From: Mesaphorura yosii
Taxonomy: Eukaryota > Arthropoda > Collembola > Poduromorpha > Tullbergiidae
NCBI GenBank assembly: GCA_009869945.1
Contig: WIXG01000050.1
Coordinates: 62,001-126,000 of the forward strand
Direction of reading: 5' to 3'
Length of the DNA stretch: 64,000 nt
Of this stretch, positions 1 through 10,293 are shown piece after piece. The notes under the pieces were generated by a model, which saw nothing but the letters and a program-made list of their open reading frames with translations, made no database searches and was not told the origin of the DNA. Position 1 is the first letter of the stretch, and each line of letters opens with the position of its first letter. The position numbers and the translations under genes were made by a program.

Positions 1-657
1 CGACCACAACTCGCTGTTGACGACCTTCGCATTCAGCAGAGATGCAGCTTAGCTTAGCTTTTTGGGATAATCTCACATTGCATTCCATGCCTCATCGACT
101 CATTAACATTGTATCATCATCACTGCAGGCTATAAACACTAAAACATGTTTAAGAAGCTGTCCATGAACAGACCGATGATGTAATTACTGTAATATTTCT
201 GTATTCTTGTCCTGTATAAGAAATACGTTGAGAAGCTGGAGGAGACAAAAGGATGTGAGTATTATGGTTAAGTTGTATGCAATGCATGCCTTGATTTTAG
301 CTTTTGGTTGCGCATCATCAAGTCAGTGCGGCCGTAATAAGGAAAGTTGAAATCCAGTTGTGAATGTGAACCGGACGACAACGGAGAAGAAGGAATACTG
401 GACGGTGGAGTGACGATTTAACAACGAAGTTGGCCTAATTTCCCTGTGGCGAAGGATTTCAACCCGTCCGAAGTCCTTAGCGCCTCAAATCGTTAAAGGT
501 AAGAAAGTTTAATGAGCTTAGACACCTTTGATGTGGCGTTGCCTTGAAAAGGGTTCGTGTTCGTCCTCATGAATCATACACATTTACCATGAATCATTCT
601 TTATTTGCAGAACGCTGACCTAATTTTGCTATTTTATTTGCGCATGCGGCCGCAACA
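1..657. other. Upstream region with a probable 5'UTR intron
   Basis: No coding gene is supported here. A good donor (AAAG|GTAAGAAAG near 499) and a good acceptor (TATTTGCAG near 610) bracket a probable intron in the 5' untranslated region of the membrane-protein gene that starts at 658. A short ATG reading frame near 146 (12 codons) is not convincing. Confidence 0.5.
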
Positions 658-1230
658 ATGGACAATATGAACAAAGTCGTCAAGAAGCTGCCCGGTCGGC
701 TCTGCACTTTCATGTGCACTGGACTGATTGGCATTGCCGTCGTGTTCTTCTATGCCATACTTCCAATCGTTTACATCATCGTCGGTGCAATTTACTGGGA
801 TGCAAGCAATTGTCGAGCTGAAAATCTACAAGCTGTGCTCATCGCTGGTGGAGTTCTTGGACTCCTCTGCAATATTCTCGCAGCCAGTGAGAGACGCACC
901 AAGAAATCAGTGGAAAAGCGCACTGGCTTCTGGTTCCGGATTCTCTCTTTCGTCGTGGCTATTGCGACTTTCTGCTGGTTGATTGCCGCCTGTATCCTCG
1001 TCTTCCGTCTGCATCCGAAAGTGGAGCACGAGAACAAGAAATCAGAGAATTATTGCCATGAATTCCTGTACGACTTTTCATTCTGGAGTCTTATTTTCAT
1101 TTTGACCCTGCTGGTCATACATTTGGTTGTCCTCTTCTCAATTGCATTGTGCTGTGCCGAGAAAATTATCAAAATACTCGTCAAGCGTGAAGCCAAAGCC
1201 GGTGTCGTCAACTTCATTTCCAATGCATAA
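658..1230 (+). CDS. Four-helix membrane protein, TMEM272-like
   Basis: An uninterrupted 190-residue reading frame in the coding part of the gene. It starts at the ATG at 658, the first ATG after the inferred 5'UTR splice acceptor. Four hydrophobic segments are visible at about residues 20-45, 58-77, 94-115 and 138-165. The segment after the first helix (LPIVYIIVGAIYWDASNC) and the following ...LIAGGVLGLL resemble the TMEM272-like family of small tetraspan proteins, which are numerous in invertebrates and have no established function. The N-terminus and the loop after helix 2 are Lys/Arg rich, consistent with a cytosolic side. AATAAA signals lie at about 1359 and 1386. The membrane topology is well supported; the family name comes from recall of motifs only. 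Confidence 0.75.
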   Translation: MDNMNKVVKKLPGRLCTFMCTGLIGIAVVFFYAILPIVYIIVGAIYWDASNCRAENLQAVLIAGGVLGLLCNILAASERRTKKSVEKRTGFWFRILSFVVAIATFCWLIAACILVFRLHPKVEHENKKSENYCHEFLYDFSFWSLIFILTLLVIHLVVLFSIALCCAEKIIKILVKREAKAGVVNFISNA

Positions 1231-1358
1231 GGAGTTACACGCCGCTGTCGCTGTGCTGAATGCAGCACGTCAAATCTTACATTTGCCTGGCCAAGTTGAT
1301 CCTTATTTTGTACAAATGATAAATGTTCATTTTTCTCGGCGATGACTTAATCAAAGTT

Positions 1359-1391
1359 AATAAACTTTGGACTTAATTTTGATCTAATAAA
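1359..1391 (+). terminator. Poly(A) signals of the tetraspan gene
   Basis: Two AATAAA hexamers (about 1359-1364 and 1386-1391) lie 130-160 bases past the stop codon at 1230, a normal spacing for 3' end formation. Confidence 0.6.
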
Positions 1392-1474
1392 ATACTTGAA
1401 TATGACACCTAGACGCAATAGAACGCATTATTATCAGCGTCTGTTCATAGTGATGACTAACATGGGAATCTTAC

Positions 1475-2770
1475 GTGCTTGTCCATGTCGCATCTGAAAT
1501 AACTCAGCTTCTTGAGGCTATTCTGGCGGACTTGCGTGAACAGTTGACTGAGGGGATTAATTCCGAGAAGGCAGCCGTCCAAAATGCGTTGCGAACTCAT
1601 CGCGAGTTCCAATTGGCGATGACGGACAACACGGCGAGCGTAAGTTCGAAAAGGCAGCAACCAGTAACCATCATCATCATCATCGTGTGGGTCATCAAAC
1701 TTGACTTCAATCTGCTGTGACTTTTCAGGTTGCTATTGTCTGGTTAGAAGACAAGTTGTTCGACATTGCGAAACTCTTGAGCCTGCACTCGTGTCGATTG
1801 AAAGAACAACGTGCTGCATTAAACGAAGCTGAACTGACAGTGCACCAAATTGAGAAATAGCCTCGCCCAGGCACTCTGCCCTGGGAAGTGGACGCGATCT
1901 CGAATGTTTACAGACTTGAGAGCGAAACTGAAAACTTGAACGGTAATACACAGACCAGCCTGATTTATGGCCCAGTCCTACATGAATGACGTGGGTTATA
2001 TTTCAGTTAGCCTCGAGACCGCCAATATCCTCTACCCAAATCTTAATGAAACCAGGCAGATCCTCTGACAAGTGAAAGGCAAATATGCGCCGGTCATTCG
2101 AGGGCTCGAAGAACCAATCTCTAATTCAAAAGCCGAAGAGAAGGTCCTGCAGTCGTACGTGCTGGACACTTAGCTCTAAAGCCCTAGGCTCGGCTAATTA
2201 ATGCATTAATTGACATAACTGTAAATTCCCCAGTTCCGTGACGATGCGGTCAAGAACCTTGCATCACGGAGAAAGAGACGGTGGAGAATCGCAGGACGCG
2301 TCCTAGGCAAATGGCACAGCTTCGAAAGTCCGTAGCTGCAGTTCTTCAGAGGAACCACGCAAAGGCTAGGGAGACAGTGAAGCGGTACTCACTCGAAATG
2401 GAAGGCAGTGGCTGGACCGAAACCGGCGAAAATTGATATCTTGGAGTCAATGCGACTGAAAATAATTCAAATTGAAAATTATGAGGCCGTGTGAAACGAC
2501 TTTCGACACAATGCGAGTGCCGGGTTTGACACATATTCCGACAAGCCTTGAAGCCTTTGCGAGCCAATTTACAATACTTACAAGTTCAAATTGAAGGAAT
2601 TAAATGTGACTTGTTTAGATATCGAACCATAGTTGCAGTTGGAGAACGGCTTGCATCAGAATCAGAGAAAAAGGCACGACTGCGTGATCTTTTGCTCCGT
2701 CAGAAGAATCATCTTTACTTAATCATATGTCATTTCAGTTACACAGGAAGTCGCATTATAAGCAAGTAAG
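1475..2770 (+). pseudogene. Decayed multi-exon gene for a coiled-coil protein
   Basis: Several stretches read like exons of one coiled-coil protein. One segment around 1499-1640 (containing ILADLREQL) ends at a donor AGC|GTAAGT. The next opens after a TTTTCAG acceptor near 1728 (VAIVWLEDKLFDIAKLL) but stops at TAG at 1857-1859. The reading then continues in another frame to a donor near 1941, and a further exon after 2006 contains an in-frame TGA. A last charged segment lies at about 2548-2769 (ERLASESEKKARLRDLLL). Intact splice sites with disrupted frames point to a pseudogene rather than noise. The parent family is not recognised; weak resemblance to augmin (HAUS) coiled coils is not enough to name it. 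Confidence 0.5.
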
Positions 2771-4020
2771 TTTCACAACACGGTTTTATGTTTATACATG
2801 TTAAACATCTACATTGTAATGCCACCGATCTTGAATGCGTCGTGATTCCCATTACTCCGATTTAATCTGAAGCAGGTAACGGTCTCCAAGTCAGCGAGTT
2901 CGCACGCTGCACCACGCTCGGACACCTGTGTACTTTGACTAGAACCGCTTTTTAATTGTAAAGACAGACATCCAACTTGACGCTGGACATGAGTGTTCGT
3001 ACACGTGAAAAACATAAGGAAACACGAAATGGCTTGAAGGGTCGATGGTACAGCAATCTCTTTTTTAAAGCGAGGATCACGACATAATGGGACACACAGT
3101 TGCACACTTCATTTTCATGGCGTTATTTAATCATTCCATAATCGTACACAGCAATATTTTAGTTTCAATGATGGTATGTTGGATATATTTGCGAAATCGT
3201 GCCAACGTGTGCTTTAGTAAATCACGCGATGGCGATGGGTTTCCCAACATATCCCGTATAGCCCATCACTCCAGAATCCCATTCCAATTTCAATCAGGCT
3301 TCGACTATAAACGTGGACCCCTGCCCGAGGTCTAACCCGGCGGGCTTTAGCCCGCCACTAGCTGGATTTGCACGTACACCTCTTGGGGTGGATGGCCAAC
3401 GTGATTGGATGCGTGATTCAGAACATATGCATACGACAGACGGAGATTCTCAGCATTGTCAGTTGTAATTGCTTTCTTTGAATTAATTGAACCATTATCA
3501 CTTTAGAGGACTCAGCCGCCGACAGCATGATCTAATCAACCCACAAGTATAAAAGATTCAGTTTCCCGAAAATAATTATGCAGACGACACTTACGAAGTT
3601 GTGACCACATGCGACAGGTCTCAACTCTCAAGTCTTCTAATTGTGCCATACCTTTTGTGCACATCACTCATGAGCCGGAGCCGATGTCAGTGTTCCCAGC
3701 ATTTCAATAGAATTTGCCGACGTGACGATGATATCTAACGAAGTGAGGTCATCATGGCTTGACCTTTACTCTCATAACGCTAGTAAGGAGGATGGCATCG
3801 CACGAAACGAATCACTGGAATCACGTTTCAGACCATGTCGCCAGATCAGTTGAACTTGTTTTGAAGCAAATGGCTTTTTCTCAGCATGCATGGAAGGTTT
3901 GGAAAGTTTCATAAATATAAACACTTCGGAAGTAGGGACTCTGCCTTCACAAAGACCCAAAACAAGAAGCCGAACGTTAACTTAACACCAACAAGTGAGC
4001 CACGACTCCAGAATTCCATA
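2771..4020. other. Intergenic region with repeat copy A
   Basis: No gene seen. The stretch 3177-3370 is a dispersed repeat listed separately. The rest is ordinary AT-rich sequence with only short chance frames. Confidence 0.5.
3177..3370 (+). repeat. Dispersed repeat, copy A, with terminal palindrome
   Basis: About 195 bp recognisably similar to the reverse complement of 14395-14612. Shared blocks in order: GTTGGAT(A/T)TATTT, AAATCGTGC, TTAGTAAAT, CCCAACATA, CCAGA(A/T)TCCCAT, and a GC-rich end. The end is a near-perfect hairpin at 3339-3356 (GGCGGGCT TT AGCCCGCC) followed by ACTAG. No open frame. This looks like a non-autonomous mobile element; the end hairpin followed by CTAG recalls Helitron/Helentron 3' ends, but the spacing is not canonical, so the class is open. 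Confidence 0.6.
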
Positions 4021-4692
4021 ATGCAGCCTGCTACCGTTTTTGTCCTCCTCTTGGGAGTACTCGGTCCGTTTTATTATCAAATGGTCAAATCTTCATACAT
4101 TGGCAGCGTCAACAATGTGTTTACGATTGACGATTCTTCTTCGAATGAGCGTGCGTGGATTGACGAAGAGATCCACGGTTACCATTTCCACACGTACTTC
4201 TTCCAGAACAACGCGGGCGCTGCGCAAGAGGCTCTGACATTTCGGTAAGCGCAAGAGCGCCGTAATTTTTTATGCTCAATTCCTAAATTGGGTTTCGATT
4301 TGACAGGGTTGCAATCCAAGACAGAATCGACAACGGGATACTGCGAAATTGCAGGCTGAACAATGTCAACACTGGGCCAAGAGGTAAATTGGCCTGCACG
4401 CGAATTTATTTCGTGATGAATTAAAGTATATTAGCATGTATGAAATCTCCTTTCAGGCCCACATCCAATTGGGAGCTACGAGACTTGCTGCAACAAAACC
4501 TCAATTTCTCCAGCCATTTCGTTTTTCATGCAAAATCGTGGAAATCTTTCCATTTTACTTCACGCATTGACGCGGTACGAAGTTGCTGACCACACAACCC
4601 GGTCCATGTTTCTGGGACCCAGGCTTCCACTGGATACCAGCGCTCTTCGTGAGGACTTGGAAGATAATCTGGATTTGTGCCTTCCACTTTAA
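4021..4692 (+). CDS. DOPA 4,5-dioxygenase-like protein, copy A
   Basis: Three exons (4021-4244, 4307-4383, 4457-4692) join to 178 residues. After a hydrophobic N-terminus (signal peptide or anchor, residues about 4-20), the body matches the DOPA-dioxygenase family (Pfam PF08883): HGYHFHTYFF with H55-x-H57 as likely metal ligands, GPHP before the third block, LSILLHALTR, then ADHTTRSMFLGPRLPLD. In fungi, bacteria and plants related enzymes cleave the catechol ring of L-DOPA to betalain or muscaflavin precursors; the substrate here is unknown. The ATG at 4021 is chosen because it begins the hydrophobic leader. Intron positions match copy B downstream, so the pair arose by tandem duplication after the introns were present. 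Family membership is confident; activity is inferred. Confidence 0.82.
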
Positions 4693-4937
4693 CCTTGGTA
4701 CTTGGTACCCATTATTGTCTTACTGTTGTAGAGTTGCGATTGAATAAAAATAGACGGAGCAAAAATAACTCAGGTGGCAAGTCTCCTAAGGCCAGTGTGG
4801 GAATTCCTCGACGTTGCATGCTCTCTTTGACAAGAAGAGTATTACGCGTGTTTGAATACTCAGGTAGTGTTTCGCATATCCAGATTGCAGTTGTGGAAGC
4901 AATTGGTATATCGTTTAACTGTAAATCACAACAGATC

Positions 4938-5635
4938 ATGGCAAGTGTTAAAGCGGTCAGTTTAGCAGCAGCAGCATTTAACTTGTTCCTCCTTTGTGCC
5001 CTGTACGATTTGGCTCGTACAAATGAGGACGATCTACTGAGGAGAGTCTTCAACAAGAAAAATTGGAATTACGACCCGATTTTGGGATACCATTTCCACA
5101 CATACTTTTTCCAGAATAACATCAAAAGCATAAGCGAAGCGCTGCGACTAAGGTTGGTTAGTGTGCTTGAATTTTTGAATCATATGCTCATGCTGAGGTC
5201 ATCTTCGAACAAATTCTTGTGAAATTGACAGAGACGCGGTTCAGCACGGCATCCAAGAAAGGTATTTTCCCGAATGCAGACTTGGCCTGGTTTTCATGGG
5301 ACTGCGAGGTAAAGAAAGCAGCCGAGAGTCCACAATTTTCAAATCTACCTTCCAAATAACGACTTCTTAACCATGCAGGCCCTCATGTTCTTGGCAATTT
5401 TGAAACATGTTGCAATATGACATCGTTCACGTCAGCGCTTTCGTTCTTCATGCTGAACCACGGAAACTTGTCAGTTTTGCTGCACCCAGTCACAAGATAC
5501 GAACTTGAAGATCACACAAGGAGATCCATGTTCCTAGGACCCAGGGTTCCTGTCGATACATCCGTGTTGGCTGAAGATTTAGGAGAGCGAGTAGATTTGT
5601 GCTTCACCACCAGCTTTAAAGGAACTTCGAACTAA
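4938..5635 (+). CDS. DOPA 4,5-dioxygenase-like protein, copy B
   Basis: Three exons (4938-5152, 5232-5308, 5379-5635) join to 182 residues. The middle exon is 77 nt, exactly as in copy A. A hydrophobic leader (residues about 5-24) precedes LGYHFHTYFFQNN (H52, H54), then GPHVLGNFETCC, LSVLLHPVTRYELEDH and RSMFLGPRVPVD. One change against the family pattern is GPHV in place of GPHP. Two Cys after the GPH block are shared with copy A, in keeping with an extracellular or lumenal protein. Start at ATG 4938; ATGs further upstream are out of frame or follow stops. AATAAA at about 5824 could serve as the poly(A) signal. It is a duplicate of the gene ending at 4692, only 245 bp upstream. Confidence 0.82.
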
Positions 5636-5977
5636 TTTACGACTCAGTAGCAGCTCGTGGAGGAGAAAAAAATACTGGCGTTTAATCCAGACTTGTCGAA
5701 ATTATTTTCATCGTTTCAAAACTAGAAAGATATATTTATGGTATAAAGTCGCTACACTAAATTACAGATGAGATTTCATTTTGTACAGTGTGTACATAAA
5801 GTCAGTAAAGCTTCCAAAAATGGAATAAAATCTCGTTAATGTAATTGTTCTCTACATTACGCAGTACGTAGAAATATTGCATAAAATACGAGGCAGTAGA
5901 TTCGAACACGTTCATTTCATTAGTAAAGCGTCTTAAAATGAGGTTAATTGGTCAGAAGAATCTTGAGTCCAGGGAGA
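5636..5977. other. Convergent 3' regions
   Basis: A short AT-rich space between the plus-strand dioxygenase copy B and the minus-strand Bcl-2 family gene. It contains AATAAA near 5824 for the plus-strand gene. No coding potential was seen. Confidence 0.5.
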
Positions 5978-6930
5978 TCATTTTGTCAACAAGGAAGTAA
6001 TAAACATAGTAGCTACGATGCCCACACAAAGACCAGACAGGAGAATTGCTTTCTTAAACTGCGAGTTTCCATCAACATCAACTGGCGGAGGAAATTGCTC
6101 GACCAGCCCGTCCTGTTAAAAATGCAATTATTCTTTAAAATTATCTGCACTCTCAGTAAAAACGACGAACCAACGTCAAGCGTTCCTTACCCATCCTCCA
6201 TTCGCCCGTACAAAAGGAGTAATGTATTTGCTAACATAAATCGACAGGAACCTCGTAATCAAATCCACTCGCTCGAGGTTCTAAAATAGACATGATTATC
6301 GTATTAAAAATTGAGTCATACATTTAATCACAATAATGCTGACTCACATTCCGATGTTCTTGCGCAAGACGTACTGAGAACGCAAACAGGCTGAGAATCC
6401 GTGCCCAAGTGATGTTTAAGCGAACGGAATCGAATGAATTCGAATTCGACTGAAATTTAGAAAAAGAATACAATACGAAATTAATTACGGTTTGCTAGCA
6501 TGCTAGCTAATGCATGTAAATTGCACAAATCGTCCTTACTTCAAATAATTCATGTGCAATTGAGGCAAACATTTGGTAGTAAGAGACGTCCACTCGGTTG
6601 ACCATTCCACGGAACAGGACTGCGTGCTTTTCAAGTATTTCGCTGACACAGTGACATATGGACAAGAATACATCATCTCTTAATTGCGCCGGTGCCTTTC
6701 TGTTCATTGCCAATTCTTGAATCACTAAATAGCATAACTGGTGACCTGTATCGTATATAAAGACGCATATCATAGACACTTAGACTAGGCCATGCAAAAT
6801 TCTAGTTAAAATACTGAATTTTACCTTTCGTGGTAACGGAATCTGCAGGTGCCGCACCCATTGTTGAATCAGTTGTGTCAAAAGCATTGCTACTTTCTTC
6901 AATAGTTGTTGGTGGAATCATGTTGGTCAT
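5978..6930 (-). CDS. Bcl-2 family apoptosis regulator
   Basis: Five exons on the minus strand (6930-6825, 6745-6540, 6449-6348, 6280-6191, 6112-5978) join to 212 residues with matching phases. The order of elements is that of a multi-domain Bcl-2 protein: a disordered Thr/Ser-rich N-terminus; helices containing LFRGMVNRVDVS; a BH1-like block (VRLNITWARILSLFAF, compare NWGRI); a clear BH2 block (NGGWDGLVEQFPPP, split by the last intron); and a C-terminal hydrophobic tail ending TSLLTK that would anchor it in the mitochondrial outer membrane or ER. Multi-domain Bcl-2 proteins gate or inhibit outer-membrane permeabilisation. The BH3 region (about ICHCVSEIL) lacks the usual Gly-Asp core, so pro- versus anti-survival role cannot be told. 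The ATG at 6930 follows an apparent 5'UTR acceptor at 6970. Confidence 0.82.
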
Positions 6931-7857
6931 GTTGATAATCTCGTGTCTCGTCCGCTTGGCTTGAATTGGACTGTAGTAATTAAAATTCCATAATTTAAAT
7001 ATACACTCGCACTTCTGAAATTAATTCGACAGCAGTTATGCACCAATTGCACTTTCTATTATTACTACAAAAGAATGCAACAATGACATTTCAGTTCAGA
7101 TGTAAATACTCAGATACAAAAGCACTACAAAAATCGATACTATTTGTAAGGAATTTTCCCTGCCTGGCTTTCTGTCGACTGTGACTTGTAAGTTGCCTTG
7201 CACTTGAAATGAATGAATGGAATCAATGAGTGTGTAACGAAGTTGTAGTTGTACGGCTGTGGGCTGGAGTCGATACGCCATCAAGAGGAAAATATTTTTG
7301 TGTATGTACACGCAGTTTTAAATCCATCGCACCGCGAAGGATTTCCATTGTTGCCTTTCTTTCAAGTTGTGGAGGCAATACGCTCGTCTCGAGTCTCATT
7401 CCACATTTCGTCTTTACTCGTCTTCTCGCAAGTTAATCCGTACAGAGCTAGGCTAAAGCCTGAAAAATCTGTAACTTTCCCGTTATTCGTGATTCGTCAA
7501 TTTGTTCCACCATCCAGCAAATTAATTGCAACCTTATTTCAACTGCGTAAAGGAGTCAATCGGATTGCGAGTGGATTCGTCTGACCAAGGAATATCGGTT
7601 CCGGCAGAACATCAGACGGAAGACGAATCAATTTTACAAATTAAGTCTTACCTGTGTATCGCTGCGTGATCGCGATCGGCATTACATCCAGTGGTCAATT
7701 GAACTCTAGTTCCAGCATTTCTAAGGATCTCATATATCACGTCCCCGTGTGTTTGTGGTCAAGTTCAAATAAGTTATTTCAGTAGTTTTACTCGAAACGG
7801 TATCTTCATCCTATTTACGTTGCTTAAAATTCTGGCGCTGTTGTGTATAGGGCCACA
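6931..7857. promoter_or_regulatory. Divergent promoter region (Bcl-2 gene / CAF-1 p150)
   Basis: The two genes are head to head here. On the minus strand a strong donor (CACAG|GTAAGAC near 7652) and an acceptor (TACTACAG near 6971) suggest that a 5'UTR exon of the Bcl-2 gene begins upstream of 7650, leaving about 200 bp of shared promoter before the CAF-1 start. Open frames in this stretch are short and resemble no protein. Confidence 0.45.
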
Positions 7858-10293
7858 ATGGAAACAGAATCGAAGTCTGAAACTCCAGGAACTCCCAGTG
7901 TGGAGAATGGAAATGTTAATGGCAATGGTCAAGCTCCTGGCGCTCCTGTTCCTGTAAATGGGCACGAAGCAATGGAGCTCGAATATGTTGCAGGTGGCGA
8001 CGTTGAGAAGCAAGACGAAACGCTGGTAAGTAAAGTTGTCGCTTTAAAATTCGATATGCAGTGGTCAGTGAAGAAAATCCACATTCCTTATGCCCACGCC
8101 TTTTCTGTAATTTGTAAACCTGCATCTGTTCCTTGCATAAACTTACTACGCAGCTGAGTTTCTACACTCTGTGGGGATAGAGTTTTGGTATTTTGATGTG
8201 ATTTCAGGATAACTCAAATATTGATACTTCACCCTCAGCCGCACAACCAACTCCGAAACGCCGTAAACTTGACAAAGCTGAGAGAGAAGCTGAACGTTTG
8301 AGACGTGAGGAGGAGAAGCGGATTCGAGAACAAGAACGCCTGGAGAAGCTGCGAATTAAAGAAGAAGAGAAGCGCCGAAAGGAAGAAGAACGTCTTCGTA
8401 AGGAGGAGGAGAAGAAACGTAAGGACGAAGAAAAAGAGCAAGAGCGCTTGAAGCGCGAGGAAGAAAAGCGTCTTCGTGAAGAGGAGAAAAAACGTAAGGA
8501 CGAAGAGAAGGAGCAAGAGAGGCTGAAACGTGAAGAAGAAAAGCGACAACGTGACGAGGAAAAGAAACGCAAAGACGAAGAACGGGAGCAAGAACGCCTG
8601 AAGAAGGAAGAAGAAAAGCGGAAACGCGATGAAGAGAAGCGCAAGAAAGAAGAAGAAAGACTCAAACGTGAATTGGAGAAGAAGCAAGCACAAGAAAAGA
8701 TTGAAGAAGAGAAACAAAAGCAAGCCAATTTTATGTCGAAATTCCTACAATTCACACCCACAAGCAAAAAGACGCCAAACGCGACAGCTTTAGGCACTCC
8801 AAATGAAGGTCAAAACACAGGAGTTGAATCGTCGTCAAAGACCAAGACTCGGGCCACTCCGGAAGTAATTGATCTCGAGAACGAGACTCCCAAATCCACC
8901 TTGGGGAAGAACTTATTAGCTCGATTTAATTCAAGTGCCCATGCTGACAAAAAGGGCGACATCACATTCAGTCCCATGCCCTTTCAAGTAAAAATGGGAA
9001 TGGCGCTTGCTCCATCGTTCAGAAGGGCTTTGACACCTGAAGAAAGAACTCAGTTAGATCAAACACTAACAACCGGGCTAAGCGCAGAGGAAAGTGAAGC
9101 AGAAGCACCGGCAACTGGTGACAAAATGAATGTTGACGGTGATGCACCATCAACTGCCAAATTACTAAATGGTGATGCTGGTACGCCCGCACCAAACTAT
9201 TTGCAAGAATTAAAACGGAGACCACCAAGAAGAAGTGGAAAAACGGCAGTGAAGCACAATAATGCGACCACCAATCAAGAGGATGAAATCGAGGTGGCGT
9301 ACGACAAATCTATAAATGAAGTCCCAGTGATTGAGCCTCCGCTCGTGGAGTATCATTTCAAGCTCCTACAATTTGTGGAGAATCGTCGCCCTGCCTATTG
9401 GGGTACTTGGAAGACAAAGGCTAAGAAAGTTGCTGCTCGACGACCGTTTTCTCACGAAGAGGTTAGAACATGAAGCATCCTGATTCTAGTTCGAATTCTG
9501 AAGCATTTGGAATTTTGTACTTTTACAGGAGATCGATTATGACTTCGATTCCGACGACGAGTGGGAGGATGAGCCTGAAGATGCAGAAGAACTGAAATCA
9601 GAAAAGGAGAGTGACGATGAGGATGCAAATGCCTTGAAGAACGATGATGAGGACGACGACGATGACGAAGGCTGGATGGTCCCACACGGCTACTTGTCTG
9701 ACGACGAACGAGCCGACGCTGAAATTAGTGGCGATAAGAAAATTAAGAAGGAGGACGGGGAGATTAAAGTTTGTGACCAAGACGCCTTCAAGAAACAAGA
9801 AGAGCTCTACTACAAAGAGATTAAACAAGACAAGAAGGTAAGGTGGAGTTGTTGGAGTTATTAGTGCTGGAAGCCTAAACGCGCTGAACGGTTAATGTTG
9901 AATTAATTTTTCTTGATGTATTCTATTCTGCAGTTTGTGTTGCCATACATCCAGACCGAGAATTTGTCAGCTTATCGAATGATCTTGTTCAAGAAGAAGA
10001 AGGAACGACGACTCGTCAAGCGAAATGCTGCAACTCCATTCTACGAGAAGTTGAAGGACGCGAAGGAGGGACGTCTTGCTCTGGCCAGTTTGTACGATGG
10101 GTGTCCGTCAAGTGATGATGAAGATGGTGACTGGGAGGAAAGTTCAGACGAGGACGATGAAGTTACCAGTGATGAAGATTCGGATAAATACGTCTCTGAA
10201 GATGATTTTCTCGCGGAAATTGGTGTTAATGTTAACAACAACAAGGAGAAGACGGACAAGAACAAGAATGCAGAAGTAATGGACACTTCGTAA
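7858..10293 (+). CDS. CHAF1A: Chromatin assembly factor 1 large subunit (p150)
   Basis: Four exons (7858-8025, 8208-9461, 9529-9837, 9934-10293) join to 696 residues. Order of parts: an acidic/PQ-rich N-terminus; a long Lys/Glu/Arg-rich 'KER' helix (from about residue 70 to 235; repeated EEEKRKRDEEK-type units); the globular block with RRPAYWGTWKTKAKKV; then the acidic ED segment DFDSDDEWEDE followed by WMVPHGYLSDDE and FVLPYIQTENLSAYRMILF near the C-terminus. These are hallmarks of the CAF-1 subunit that deposits H3-H4 at replication forks together with PCNA. The ATG at 7858 is preferred because the upstream in-frame codon is GTG. It ends in an acidic tail and a Lys/Asn-rich stretch. Nuclear. 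Confidence 0.93.

Noticed and set aside
146-275. Possible small upstream gene beginning MFKKLSMNRPMM
   Set aside because: The only possible intron would be about 40 bp and breaks the frame; no conserved sequence follows.
8204-8797. Long minus-strand frames opposite the CAF-1 KER region (Ser/Phe-rich)
   Set aside because: They are antisense shadows of the GAA/AAG-rich KER helix; the plus-strand protein explains them fully.
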